Assembly: GCF_021735935.1 (NCBI RefSeq)
Contig: NZ_WMDZ01000001.1
Location: 1,054,001-1,118,000 of the forward strand
DNA from: Sulfitobacter sp. M39
Lineage (GTDB): Bacteria > Pseudomonadota > Alphaproteobacteria > Rhodobacterales > Rhodobacteraceae
DNA: 64,000 nt
Reading direction: 5' to 3'
Below are positions 1-8,255 of this stretch, one piece after another. Made by a program: the position numbers and the translations under genes. The notes under the pieces were generated by a model, which was not told the DNA's origin, searched no databases, and saw nothing but the letters and a program-made list of their open reading frames with translations. How positions within the stretch are numbered: position 1 is the first letter of the stretch; each line of letters starts with the position of its first letter.

Positions 1-145
1 AAAAACCATCCGCATGTTACTTACCTCTCTTGAGTGTGTGCCGGTCCCAGGACACGGCGCGAAACTTATACCAATGGATAGGCGGTGATTGTGTTCAGAC
101 TATGGATAATCCGCGACCAAGCTGGGTCATTATGGGGGGCTTGGG

Positions 146-319
146 TTAGATGTCGCCCGGCGTCTGGGTCATCACCCTGTCTGCTAGATCCACAGTTCCG
201 GAAGTCATGCTGACGACAATGAGAACCGCCAGAGATACCACCGCCGCGCATAAAACAACCCAGTCAACTGTGACCGCACCGCTTGGGCTTCGCCAGAATT
301 TGATAAGCTTCGAGAGCAT
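146..319 (-). CDS. Small Flp/Fap-like pilin paralogue, 57 aa
   Basis: Reading the minus strand from the ATG at 317-319 gives 57 residues ending in MTQTPGDI. A short polar N-terminus is followed by SGAVTVDWVVL and one hydrophobic helix. The block SGAVTVDWVVL is identical to that in the neighbouring gene at 411-602, so the two are paralogues. Flp/Fap pilins are very short class III prepilins that a TadV-type peptidase cleaves before assembly; that assignment is an inference from size, the single helix and the charged N-terminus. A strong terminator separates it from the upstream paralogue, so it probably has its own promoter or receives only read-through. No tad assembly genes are visible nearby. 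Confidence 0.6.
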   Translation of the reverse strand: MLSKLIKFWRSPSGAVTVDWVVLCAAVVSLAVLIVVSMTSGTVDLADRVMTQTPGDI

Positions 320-345
320 TGTTTTGCCTTGCGTGATGAAGGTCT

Positions 346-385
346 AAAAAAACTGGCCGCATTCTGTCGAGCAGAATGCGGCCAG
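346..385 (-). terminator. Rho-independent terminator after the Flp-like gene
   Basis: A perfect 14-bp stem (353-366 paired with 372-385) with a 5-nt loop is followed, in the minus-strand direction, by seven T residues (346-352). It lies 25 bases after the stop of the pilin-like gene at 411-602 and before the paralogue at 146-319. It is one of the clearest terminators in the window. Confidence 0.9.
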
Positions 386-410
386 CGAAATTTCGTGGTG
401 TGACGAACGC

Positions 411-602
411 TTAGCCGCCGATGCTGCCAGGGTTTTGTGTCCCCATGTAGGAGTTGGTTTTCGATGTCAGGTTGGAAGCGCCTGTTTCGATCGAGGAGTA
501 AGCTGCGACGGCCAGGCCAACGACGGCGGCGGTCAGAACAACCCAGTCAACAGTCACAGCGCCGGATTCGTCGTTTTTGAAGTTCTTGATAAAGTTCATC
601 AT
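411..602 (-). CDS. Flp-family type IVb pilin, 63 aa
   Basis: The protein begins MMNFIKNFKNDESGAVTVDW and is dominated by one hydrophobic segment (about residues 15-40) with a small polar C-terminus rich in Thr, Asn and Gly. This is the typical architecture of alphaproteobacterial Flp/Fap pilins used for surface adhesion through the Tad system. The start at 600-602 is preferred because GGAGG stands about 8 bases upstream; an in-frame TTG five codons earlier has no such site. The gene is monocistronic, with a strong terminator directly downstream and a near-identical pilin core in the next gene. The Tad secretion genes must lie elsewhere. Confidence 0.75.
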   Translation of the reverse strand: MMNFIKNFKNDESGAVTVDWVVLTAAVVGLAVAAYSSIETGASNLTSKTNSYMGTQNPGSIGG

Positions 603-965
603 GGTATGTCCCTCCAAGGATCATAAAGTTTTCAATCTCAACCCTGTCGTCCGTTCCGATGCTTCTCTCTCACTTCCGCATCTGGCTGACTTGGTATGAG
701 CCTATATAGCCTTGTGAATGGGGCACGAATTTGGCGGCAATTGTGACATTTCGTTTTTCAGGGCCGGTTTTTGGCGGAATTGCTGTAGCCTGCTGATACG
801 AAACAATTTTACCTCTTCATTTTTTGTTATCTTTGATGGGAAGCGGGGCAGGATTGCATCAATTATGGCGAAATCGCCATGTTCCCTGCCTTGTTTGGTT
901 GGTCTGGTGGCGCTTTCCGTGCGAGATTGCTGAAAAAGAGCATTAAATAATCAGTGCAGGCAGCG
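603..965. other. Intergenic region between pilin and transglycosylase genes
   Basis: These 363 bases separate two divergent genes and should hold both promoters. The only structure I see is a nested dyad at 847-890: a 16-base palindrome atggcgaaatcgccat (865-880) inside flanking ggcagg/cctgcc arms (847-852 and 885-890). No convincing open reading frame or RNA gene is seen. Confidence 0.6.
847..890. promoter_or_regulatory. Nested inverted repeat, candidate operator
   Basis: The core palindrome is 865-880 and the outer arms are 847-852 and 885-890. It lies 76 bp upstream of the lytic transglycosylase start and about 245 bp upstream of the pilin start. The left half contains aattatggcga, which occurs again at 63847-63857 within another imperfect dyad upstream of the sensor kinase. 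No T-run follows it, so an operator is more likely than a terminator. The cognate regulator is unknown. Confidence 0.35.
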
Positions 966-1769
966 ATGTTTCGACGAATAACCGTATCTTTGATGGTGGG
1001 GATGCTGGCGGCCTCGGCTGTCTGGGCAGACGCGCCCAAGCCGTTTCCGAAGTTCGAAGCAAAACGTGTGAAGCCGCCCAAACCGGGCAGTACCAATCGG
1101 ATCAATGTCTTTATCGAACCCACGGCCGACGACGTACCCGAAGTGGTCGCGACCGAATCCGGTGCCATCGTGCCAGCGTCACCGGGGCAATATGATTGGT
1201 TCTGGGATCGTGTCTCTCCGGCGGTCGAGAAAACCGGCCCGGGCCGGCTGGAGGCCGCGATGGTCACACTGGCAACGGCGAGCAGCAAAATCCCCGCGCC
1301 ACGCATGCAACAGATGCAAGAGATCGCCAAGGCCAACGGGATCGACATCCTCCGCTCTACCATCGGGACACAGGTGTCACCTGCGCTTGTGCTCGCGGTG
1401 ATCACGGTTGAATCCGCGGGACGGCCCGATGCCATCAGCGGGGCAGGGGCGCAGGGGTTGATGCAGCTGATGCCTGATACAGCGTCCCGCTTTGGGGTGA
1501 CCGATAGTATGGTCCCGACGCAGAATATCGCGGGCGGCGTAAAATATCTTGATTGGCTGATGGGCGAATTTGACCGCGACCCGATATTGGTGCTGGCGGG
1601 CTATAACGCGGGTGAAGGGTCCGTGCGCAAACACGCAGGCGTGCCGCCTTTTGCCGAAACCCGTGACTATGTGCCCAAGGTGCTGGCCGCTTTTCAGGTC
1701 GCCAAGGGCCTGTGCCAGACGCCGCCCGAGCTGATCTCGGACGGATGCGTCTTTGCGGCGATGAACTGA
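966..1769 (+). CDS. Lytic transglycosylase, SLT domain
   Basis: Peptidoglycan-cleaving enzyme of the soluble lytic transglycosylase fold, exported by an N-terminal signal (MFRRITVSLMVGMLAASAVW, cleavage near ADA). The C-terminal half carries the family signatures: VITVESAG with the catalytic Glu, GAQGLMQLMPDTA, and LAGYNAGEGSV. The first ~130 residues are a proline-rich linker without recognised motifs. I start at ATG 966; a GTG at 954 is in frame but would put charged residues before the signal peptide. The gene is monocistronic and converges on the scoAB operon. Small SLT proteins in this group often serve envelope machines or pilus passage; the adjacent pilin genes fit that but do not prove it. 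Confidence 0.85.
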   Translation: MFRRITVSLMVGMLAASAVWADAPKPFPKFEAKRVKPPKPGSTNRINVFIEPTADDVPEVVATESGAIVPASPGQYDWFWDRVSPAVEKTGPGRLEAAMVTLATASSKIPAPRMQQMQEIAKANGIDILRSTIGTQVSPALVLAVITVESAGRPDAISGAGAQGLMQLMPDTASRFGVTDSMVPTQNIAGGVKYLDWLMGEFDRDPILVLAGYNAGEGSVRKHAGVPPFAETRDYVPKVLAAFQVAKGLCQTPPELISDGCVFAAMN

Positions 1770-1790
1770 CACCAGCCCGGGGCCGGAGGT

Positions 1791-1825
1791 AAAAAAGGGC
1801 GCGACCATTGCTGGCAGCGCCCCTT
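1791..1825 (-). terminator. Terminator of the scoAB operon
   Basis: The stem gggcgc (1797-1802) pairs with gcgccc (1817-1822). On the minus strand it is followed by six T residues (1791-1796). It sits between the convergent transglycosylase and CoA-transferase genes, 22 bases after the scoB stop. Confidence 0.75.
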
Positions 1826-1846
1826 GTCGTTCATCGTGTCAGCAGA

Positions 1847-2473
1847 TTAGACGATTGTCGCTTCGGTCGCGGCGCGCAGTTCGTCTTCGGTGACGCCATC
1901 GGCGCATTCAACGATCTTCAGCCCGCCTTCAACGACATCAAGCACACCCAAATTGGTGATGATGCGGTCAACGACGTTCTTGCCGGTCAGCGGCAGGGTA
2001 CATTCTTTCAGCACCTTGCTGTCGCCATGCTTGCTGGCGTGGTCCATGACCACCACAACGCGGCCCACACCCGCGACCAGATCCATCGCGCCGCCCATGC
2101 CTTTGACCAGCTTGCCGGGGATCATCCAGTTGGCGAGGTCGCCGTTTTCAGCCACTTCCATCGCGCCCAGAATGGCCATGGCGATCTTGCCGCCGCGGAT
2201 CATCCCGAAGGAGGTCGAGCTGTCGAAATACGAGGTGCGGTCCAGCTCGGTGATGGTCTGCTTGCCTGCGTTGATCAGGTCGGCGTCTTCCTCGCCGTCG
2301 ATGGGGAAAGCCCCCATGCCCAACATGCCGTTTTCCGACTGCAACGTCACATCCATCCCGTCGGGGATGTAGTTGGACACCAGCGTCGGAATCCCGATGC
2401 CTAGGTTCACATACCAACCGTCTTGCAGTTCCTGCGCGGCGCGTGCCGCCATTTGATTGCGATCCCAAGCCAT
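1847..2473 (-). CDS. scoB: 3-oxoacid CoA-transferase subunit B
   Basis: Beta subunit of a family I CoA-transferase (succinyl-CoA:3-ketoacid type), which moves CoA between succinyl-CoA and acetoacetate or a related oxoacid in ketone-body and PHB turnover. The 208-residue protein contains LQSENGMLG, where Glu47 is the conserved catalytic glutamate that forms the glutamyl-CoA intermediate, and GGAMDLVAG, typical of the subunit. It overlaps the scoA stop by one base (TAATG), so translation is coupled. The acceptor acid cannot be fixed from sequence; butyrate/acetate or oxoadipate transferases are alternatives, but scoB is the best match. Confidence 0.9.
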   Translation of the reverse strand: MAWDRNQMAARAAQELQDGWYVNLGIGIPTLVSNYIPDGMDVTLQSENGMLGMGAFPIDGEEDADLINAGKQTITELDRTSYFDSSTSFGMIRGGKIAMAILGAMEVAENGDLANWMIPGKLVKGMGGAMDLVAGVGRVVVVMDHASKHGDSKVLKECTLPLTGKNVVDRIITNLGVLDVVEGGLKIVECADGVTEDELRAATEATIV

Positions 2474-3168
2474 TATGCAGTCCTCACTGTGCGCTGTTCG
2501 ATGCGTTTCTCGTGATCACCCTGAATGATGCGGTGCACATAAATGCCGGGCAAGTGGATCGCGTCGCCGCCAAGGCTGCCACGGGGGACGATCTCTTCGA
2601 CCTCGGCGATGCAGATCTTGCCACACATGGCCGCTGGCGGGTTGAAGTTGCGCGCCGTCTTGCGGAACACGAGGTTCCCGGTGTCATCCGCTTTCCACGC
2701 TTTGACAATGGCCAGATCAGCAACGATGCCGCGCTCAAGGATATAGGTCTCGCCGTCGAAATCCTTGTGCTCTTTGCCTTCGGCGATCACAGTGCCAACG
2801 CCGGTTTTGGTATAGAAACCGGGAATGCCCGCACCACCCGCACGCATACGTTCGGCCAAGGTGCCTTGCGGATTGAATTCCAGCTCAAGCTCGCCGCCGA
2901 GGTACTGGCGCATGAATTCCTTGTTCTCGCCGACGTAAGAGCTGATCATTTTCTTGACCTGCTTGGTCTGCAACAAGATCCCGATGCCGAAATCATCTAC
3001 GCCCGCATTGTTCGAGGCGAAGGTCAAATCCTTGGTGCCCGCGTCCCGGATCGCGTTCAGCAGCAGTTCGGGAATACCGCAAAGGCCAAAGCCCCCCGCT
3101 GCGATCAGCATGCCATCGTGCAGCACGCCTTCCAGCGCCTCGGCAGCGCTTCCATAGATTTTCTTCAT
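2473..3168 (-). CDS. scoA: 3-oxoacid CoA-transferase subunit A
   Basis: Alpha subunit partner of ScoB, 231 aa. It shows GGFGLCGIPE, the glycine-rich CoA-binding motif of the family, then SNNAGVDDFGIG and FNPQGTLAERMRAGGAGIPGF, all characteristic of SCOT alpha subunits. The start at 3166-3168 has AAAGGAG at a good distance; an in-frame upstream codon (3183) would precede this site. It is the first gene of a two-gene operon that ends at the strong terminator near 1791-1825. Confidence 0.9.
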   Translation of the reverse strand: MKKIYGSAAEALEGVLHDGMLIAAGGFGLCGIPELLLNAIRDAGTKDLTFASNNAGVDDFGIGILLQTKQVKKMISSYVGENKEFMRQYLGGELELEFNPQGTLAERMRAGGAGIPGFYTKTGVGTVIAEGKEHKDFDGETYILERGIVADLAIVKAWKADDTGNLVFRKTARNFNPPAAMCGKICIAEVEEIVPRGSLGGDAIHLPGIYVHRIIQGDHEKRIEQRTVRTA

Positions 3169-3312
3169 TCCGGCTCCTTTCAAGAGAGGCTCACGGCCCT
3201 GTCGTTTTATATTTATACGACTTCTATGACGCGGCGTAACGAACGTGTCAAACCGCCGAGGCTAATGTCAGCGATACCAGTGGAGCTTGCCGGAAAATTT
3301 GGGGGAATGCGT

Positions 3313-3334
3313 GCCCACCCTGCGTCGGGTGGGC
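3313..3334. repeat. 8-bp hairpin downstream of the L,D-transpeptidase gene
   Basis: gcccaccc (3313-3320) pairs with gggtgggc (3327-3334) across a 6-nt loop. It lies 39 bases after the stop of the minus-strand L,D-transpeptidase gene. No T-run follows closely on either strand, so it is at best a weak or factor-dependent terminator. The rest of the 3169-3372 gap shows nothing recognisable beyond the presumed scoA promoter. Confidence 0.35.
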
Positions 3335-3372
3335 AGCTGTCGTCGCAGGGTCAGTGCACCCCGCGGCGGGGT

Positions 3373-3945
3373 TCAGACGATGCGTACCTGCGTGCCGATG
3401 GGGGCAATCTGGTACAGCGCTTCGATCATGTGGTTGTAAAGCCCGATGCACCCGTCAGAGCTTTGCCGCCCGATTTTGCGCGTATCATGGGTGCCGTGGA
3501 TCAGATAGGCGGGCCAGCTGAGGTACATCGCATGGGTGCCAAGCGGGTTGTCCGGACCGGGCGGCATATACTTCAGATCGGGGTCGCGTTCGATCATGCT
3601 GGGGGTCGGTGTCCAATCGGGCCCGACACGTTTGCGCACAATGCGGGTGTAGCCGCGTTTGGTCAGCTCGTCGCTGCGGGGCACGGAGGTCGGGTAAATC
3701 TTGTAGGTCTCGCCATCGCCGCCCCAATAATGCAGCGCCCGCGAAGAGGTATCAGCCACGATCGCGGCTTTGCCCAATGTATCAAAGTGGTCCTGCCAGT
3801 TCTGGCTGGAAAAACCGTTGGTATTGTGACGTACCGGTGCTGCGATCTCTGGCACTGGCGTCTGTGCACGCAGCAGGGCCGGCGTGAAAAGCGCCGCGCC
3901 CGCTGTCAGGATCAACCCGCGTCTTGAGAATGTCTGCTCTGCCAT
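3373..3945 (-). CDS. L,D-transpeptidase (YkuD/ErfK family)
   Basis: Periplasmic enzyme that makes 3-3 peptidoglycan cross-links or attaches proteins to the wall. The 190-aa protein starts with SRRGLILTAGAALF, a Tat-like twin-arginine signal with a short hydrophobic core. The YkuD motif is complete: YLIHGTHD with His150, then SSDGCIGLYN with the nucleophile Cys166. It stands alone downstream of topA. The upstream gap carries a 13-bp inverted repeat (4004-4043) that could control it. Family membership is secure; the exact cross-linking role is not. Confidence 0.88.
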   Translation of the reverse strand: MAEQTFSRRGLILTAGAALFTPALLRAQTPVPEIAAPVRHNTNGFSSQNWQDHFDTLGKAAIVADTSSRALHYWGGDGETYKIYPTSVPRSDELTKRGYTRIVRKRVGPDWTPTPSMIERDPDLKYMPPGPDNPLGTHAMYLSWPAYLIHGTHDTRKIGRQSSDGCIGLYNHMIEALYQIAPIGTQVRIV

Positions 3946-4003
3946 CTTTATGTCCTTCTACCGTGGCGATTGTCACAGGTAAAAGCAGCAAGGGCAGGGC
4001 GGG

Positions 4004-4043
4004 GCAACTCACATATTCATCAAATGACATATATGTGAGTTGC
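4004..4043. repeat. Perfect 13-bp inverted repeat between topA and the L,D-transpeptidase gene
   Basis: gcaactcacatat (4004-4016) is the exact reverse complement of atatgtgagttgc (4031-4043), separated by 14 bases. It begins 4 bases after the topA stop on the minus strand and ends about 58 bases before the next start. No T-run follows, so it could be an operator or an mRNA 3'-end structure rather than an intrinsic terminator. Confidence 0.6.
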
Positions 4044-4047
4044 ACTT

Positions 4048-6714
4048 TCATTCTTCTGGTGCGGACGCTGCCTTTGCGGGTGCCTTTTTGGCTGCTGGTT
4101 TCTTTGCGGGGGCCTTCTTGGCAGCCGTTTTCTTGGCCGGAGCCTTTTTCGCAGCGGTTTTCTTTGCTGCGGGCTTCTTGGTTGCGGCTTTGCGCTTGGC
4201 AGGGGATTTCGCCAGCTTTTCCTCGATCAACTCAACCGCACGTTCCATGGTCAGATCGGCAGGCTCGACCTCTTTGGGGATGGTGGCGTTGACCTTTTCC
4301 CACTTCACATAAGGCCCGTATTTGCCTTCCATGATGTTGACCTCGCCGCCCAGATCGGGGTGTTCGCCCATCTCGCGGATCGGTTTTGCCGCTTTGCCAC
4401 GTCCGCCACGGCTGGCGACTTTCTCGGCCAGAAGCTGCACGGCGCGGTTCATGCCAACGGTGAACACCTCGTCCAAACCTTCAAGGTTGGCATTGGTACC
4501 GCCGCGGTTCGACGTGCTGTCGGCGTGTTTGATATAGGGGCCGTAGCGCCCGATATTTGCCCAGACCATCACCCCATCTTCCGGATGCGGGCCGATCTCA
4601 CGCGGTAGCGACAGCAGCATGACAGCGCGTTCCAGCTCCAGCTCTTCGGCGGGCCAGTCCTTGGGCACCGATTGACGCGGCGGTTTTTTGTTCTCTTCGG
4701 TGACGGGGCCGCGCTGCACATAAGGGCCGAAGCGCCCTTTGAACACGCGAATCTCGTCGCCCATATCCTCGCCCAGCAGTTTGCCATCGGGCGGAATAGC
4801 CGAGGCTTCGGCCTCGGGGTCGGGCGGGCCGAAGGGGCGAGTATAGCGGCATTCAGGGTAGTTCGAACAGCCGATAAACGCGCCGCCGGACCGTGCGGTG
4901 CGCATGGACAGACGCCCGATCTCGCAGTTGGGGCACAAGCGCGGATCGCTGCCATCCTCATTGGGCGGGAAGAGATGCGGCTCGAGTACCTCGTTGATCT
5001 TCTCCAGCACCTCGGTGATGCGCAGATCGGCGGTCTCAGCAATCGCTGCCGAAAAATCCTGCCAGAACCGGCCCAGCACATCCTTATAGTCGGCATCCGC
5101 CGCGCTCACCTTATCAAGCTGGTTTTCCAGATCGGCGGTGAAATCATAGCCCACATATTTGCGGAAGTAATTCTCGAGGAAGGCCGTCACCAAACGGCCC
5201 TTATCCTCGGGGAACAGACGGTTACCTTCCTTGCGAACGTATTCGCGGTCCTGAATGGTGGTGACAACGCTGGCGTAGGTCGACGGGCGCCCGATTCCCA
5301 GCTCTTCCATGCGCTTGACCAATGTCGCTTCAGTGTAGCGGGGGGGCGGCTGGGTAAAGTGCTGCTCTGGCGTGACGGCGCGTTTGTCCATCTTGTCGCC
5401 TTGGGTGATCTGCGGCAGGCGCTTGTCATCCTCGTCCACGACATCATCGCGGCCTTCTTCATAGACGCGCAGGAAGCCGTCGAATTTCACCACCTGGCCG
5501 GTGGCGCGCAGCCCGACCTGTTCGTCCTTGCTGCCGATCTCTACCGTGGTGCGTTCCAGACGGGCACTTTCCATCTGGCAGGCCAGCGTGCGCTTCCAGA
5601 TCAAGTCGTAAAGCTTGCGTTGATCCGGTTCGGTCAGTTTCAGCGCGTCGGCATCTTTGGTCATGTCGGTCGGGCGCACACATTCGTGCGCTTCTTGCGC
5701 GTTCTTGGCCTTGTTCTTGTAGATCCGCGGCTCGGACGGGACATACTCCGCCCCGAACCGGTCTGAAATCGCATCCCGTGCCATCGTGATCGCCTCGGGG
5801 GCCATGTCGATGCCGTCGGTCCGCATATAGGTGATGTGGCCGGCTTCATAGAGACGCTGCGCGGTGCTCATGGTCTGGCGTGCACCCATGCCGAACTTGC
5901 GGCTGGCTTCCTGCTGCAGGGTTGACGTCATGAACGGGGCCGAGGGGTTGCGGCTCGCGGGTTTCGCTTCGACGCTGGTGACCGTCAGCTCGCGGCTGGT
6001 GATCGCCTGTACCGCCATCTCGGCCTGGGTTTCATTGCCAAGATCAAAACGATCGAGCTTCTTGCCAGCCAAAGTCACAAGACGCGTTTCGAATTCCTGC
6101 CCGCGCGGCGTGGCAACCAGCGCCTTGACGCTCCAGTATTCGCGGTTGCGGAAGGCCTCGATCTCCATCTCGCGCTCGACGATCAGCCGCAAGGTGACCG
6201 ACTGTACCCGCCCCGCTGATTTTGCGCCGGGCAATTTGCGCCAAAGGACGGGCGACAGGTTGAAGCCCACCAGATAATCCAGCGCGCGGCGTGCCAGATA
6301 GGCCTCGACCAGTGGCATATCGACCTGACGCGGGTTGGCCATTGCCTCGGTCACGGCTTTCTTGGTGATCTGGTTGAACACCACGCGGCTGACCGGCGTG
6401 TCTTTCTTGATCGACTTGCGTTTGGTCAGCGCCTCTTGCAGGTGCCAGCTGATCGCTTCGCCTTCGCGGTCAGGGTCAGTCGCGAGGATCAATGCGTTGT
6501 CGTCTTTCAGCGCATCCGCGATGGCTTTGACGTGTTTCTTGCTTGCTGCGGCGACTTCCCAAGTCATGTCGAACCCGTTGTCCGGGTCGACCGATCCGTC
6601 CTTGGGTGGCAGGTCGCGGACGTGGCCGTAGGACGCAAGCACGGTGTAATCACTGCCGAGATACGAGTTGATCGTTTTAGCTTTGGCAGGTGATTCGACG
6701 ACGACAACTGGCAT
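4048..6714 (-). CDS. topA: DNA topoisomerase I
   Basis: Type IA topoisomerase that relaxes negative supercoils. The 888-aa protein opens with the Toprim motif ([15 protein letters not shown]) and has its DxD-type acidic cluster in [14 protein letters not shown]. The active-site Tyr296 lies in [10 protein letters not shown] four-cysteine zinc ribbon (CPNC...CSNYPEC) is followed by three TopoI C-terminal repeats (RYGPYI/KYGPYV-type). The last ~50 residues are a Lys/Ala/Pro-rich, histone H1-like tail with repeated AAKKAPAKK units. I use ATG 6714; GTG 6726 is also in frame but weakly supported. It follows dprA in the same direction, the common alphaproteobacterial order. Confidence 0.97.
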   Translation of the reverse strand: MPVVVVESPAKAKTINSYLGSDYTVLASYGHVRDLPPKDGSVDPDNGFDMTWEVAAASKKHVKAIADALKDDNALILATDPDREGEAISWHLQEALTKRKSIKKDTPVSRVVFNQITKKAVTEAMANPRQVDMPLVEAYLARRALDYLVGFNLSPVLWRKLPGAKSAGRVQSVTLRLIVEREMEIEAFRNREYWSVKALVATPRGQEFETRLVTLAGKKLDRFDLGNETQAEMAVQAITSRELTVTSVEAKPASRNPSAPFMTSTLQQEASRKFGMGARQTMSTAQRLYEAGHITYMRTDGIDMAPEAITMARDAISDRFGAEYVPSEPRIYKNKAKNAQEAHECVRPTDMTKDADALKLTEPDQRKLYDLIWKRTLACQMESARLERTTVEIGSKDEQVGLRATGQVVKFDGFLRVYEEGRDDVVDEDDKRLPQITQGDKMDKRAVTPEQHFTQPPPRYTEATLVKRMEELGIGRPSTYASVVTTIQDREYVRKEGNRLFPEDKGRLVTAFLENYFRKYVGYDFTADLENQLDKVSAADADYKDVLGRFWQDFSAAIAETADLRITEVLEKINEVLEPHLFPPNEDGSDPRLCPNCEIGRLSMRTARSGGAFIGCSNYPECRYTRPFGPPDPEAEASAIPPDGKLLGEDMGDEIRVFKGRFGPYVQRGPVTEENKKPPRQSVPKDWPAEELELERAVMLLSLPREIGPHPEDGVMVWANIGRYGPYIKHADSTSNRGGTNANLEGLDEVFTVGMNRAVQLLAEKVASRGGRGKAAKPIREMGEHPDLGGEVNIMEGKYGPYVKWEKVNATIPKEVEPADLTMERAVELIEEKLAKSPAKRKAATKKPAAKKTAAKKAPAKKTAAKKAPAKKPAAKKAPAKAASAPEE

Positions 6715-6903
6715 AAAATTCGGCACCTTGGATCAAATTAATTCGCGTGACTTATGCTGTGACATGTGGCGTGAAGCGAAGTTTGTCAATCCGCAGAACA
6801 GCGCGCCCCCTTTGATACACGGGCTACAAAGCGCCTTTTTGGGGGTGTTTTACGGTGTGATCGGGCCGGGGTTCCGGCTTCCAGATGGTCTAAATCCCGG
6901 GGG

Positions 6904-6940
6904 CGCTTTGGAGGTTTTCCAAAGCGGGGGCTGGCCCCCG
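6904..6940. repeat. Tandem hairpins with a REP-like GC-rich palindrome
   Basis: Two stem-loops abut between dprA and topA: cgctttgga/tccaaagcg (6904-6912 with 6918-6926), then the palindrome cgggggctggcccccg (6925-6940). The second palindrome recurs, one base pair longer on each side, at 20118-20133 in front of argF. The 6715-6959 gap otherwise holds only the presumed topA promoter. The structure may act as an mRNA end or a dispersed intergenic repeat. Confidence 0.55.
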
Positions 6941-6959
6941 ATCTGCGGCCGCGCCACGC

Positions 6960-8099
6960 TCAGTCCGCTCGGGATACGAGCCCGCCTGCATGGCGCAGGA
7001 TATGCCCGTTCAGCTCAAGCTCGACCAGAACAGGTGTGGCGATCCCCGGTGCGACTGCCAGATCGCGCAGCAGCTGGTCTTCGGCAACGGGGCTGGGGCC
7101 AAGGCGTGACAATATATCGGTGTGCAGCGCCGCAATGTCACGCCGGGGCGCGGGGGCGGCTGCTTGGGAAATGGGCGGGCTGGCGGCGGGAGTCTTTGCC
7201 GGCCCCAGTTGATCCATCACATCTGCGGCATTGCGCACCAGCGCCGCCCCGTCACGGATCAGCATGTTGCAGCCCGCGGCACGGGCATCGAAGGGGTGGC
7301 CGGGCACGGCAAGCACCTCTCGCCCCTGATCCAGCGCGTCACGGGCGGTAATCAGGCTGCCGGATTTCGCCGCCGCTTCGACCACGACCGTGGCGCGGCT
7401 TAGCCCTGCGATGATCCTGTTGCGGCTGGGGAAATGCCGCGCCATCGGTTGCAGCCCCATTGGTTGCTCCGAAATGCGCAACCCTTGGGCCGCGATATCC
7501 TGGGCGAGCGTCGTATTCTCGACCGGATAGATCACATCGACGCCCCCCGCTTGCACCGCGATTGTGCCGGTGTCGAGCGTGGCCAGATGCGCCGCGGCAT
7601 CAATCCCCCGCGCCAATCCCGAGACGACCGTAAACCCGGCCTCACCCAAACCGGATGCCAAGGCGCGGGCCATGCGCGTCCCGAGCGATGAGGCGTTTCG
7701 CGCGCCCACGATCGACACCATAGGGCGGTGCAGCAGCTCGATATCTCCGATTGCCCATAAAAATGGGGGGGCGTCGTCAAGCTCTGCCAGATGAGGGGGG
7801 TAGGCTGCGCAATCATGGGCAATCAAGCGCGCGTTCGCGGCCTTTGCCGCGCGCAGTTCTGCGTGCACGACATTCTCGGGGCAGATGCGATAGTCTTTCA
7901 CACCTGCGGCGCGGGCGACGTCGGGCAATGCCTCAAGTGCGACGCGCGCGGTGCCGTATTCGCGCAGCATGCGGTAATAAGTGACAACGCCGACACGGCG
8001 CGAGCGCAACAGACGAAGCCGCGCAAAGCTGTCGTCTTCCAAGGTGGGTGGGACCAAGGGGGGCGTGGAAGAGGAAGGAGCGTTTTTCCTGTCAGTCAT
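6960..8099 (-). CDS. dprA: DNA-processing protein DprA (Smf)
   Basis: Single-stranded-DNA-binding protein that loads RecA on incoming DNA during natural transformation. The 379-aa protein has a Pro/Ser-rich N-terminus and a helix-hairpin-like region (LRSRRVGVVTYYRML). The Rossmann-like DprA core follows: SIVGARNASSLG, VVSGLARGIDAAAH, SRNRIIAGLSRATVVVEA and SGSLITARDA. A C-terminal winged-helix domain (about 320-379) completes it. It lies upstream of topA, a conserved pairing. The presence of dprA alone does not show competence. Confidence 0.95.
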   Translation of the reverse strand: MTDRKNAPSSSTPPLVPPTLEDDSFARLRLLRSRRVGVVTYYRMLREYGTARVALEALPDVARAAGVKDYRICPENVVHAELRAAKAANARLIAHDCAAYPPHLAELDDAPPFLWAIGDIELLHRPMVSIVGARNASSLGTRMARALASGLGEAGFTVVSGLARGIDAAAHLATLDTGTIAVQAGGVDVIYPVENTTLAQDIAAQGLRISEQPMGLQPMARHFPSRNRIIAGLSRATVVVEAAAKSGSLITARDALDQGREVLAVPGHPFDARAAGCNMLIRDGAALVRNAADVMDQLGPAKTPAASPPISQAAAPAPRRDIAALHTDILSRLGPSPVAEDQLLRDLAVAPGIATPVLVELELNGHILRHAGGLVSRAD

Positions 8100-8255
8100 C
8101 CCGCGTCTCCGTCCGTTGCATCACCAGCTTTAGGCAAAGCTGCTTAACGAAACGTGAACGAGGTAGGATAAAGTTGACCGGACTAGCGTCGCTGGCAGTT
8201 CATGCCGTATCGGACCACCGGTGCACCCTATTGCGCCCCGGTGATCCTTTGTTGC

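Noticed and set aside
2443..3927. Long plus-strand open frame (494 codons)
   Set aside because: It lies opposite scoA and the L,D-transpeptidase gene, which have complete catalytic motifs; the frame is a by-product of GC-rich codon use.
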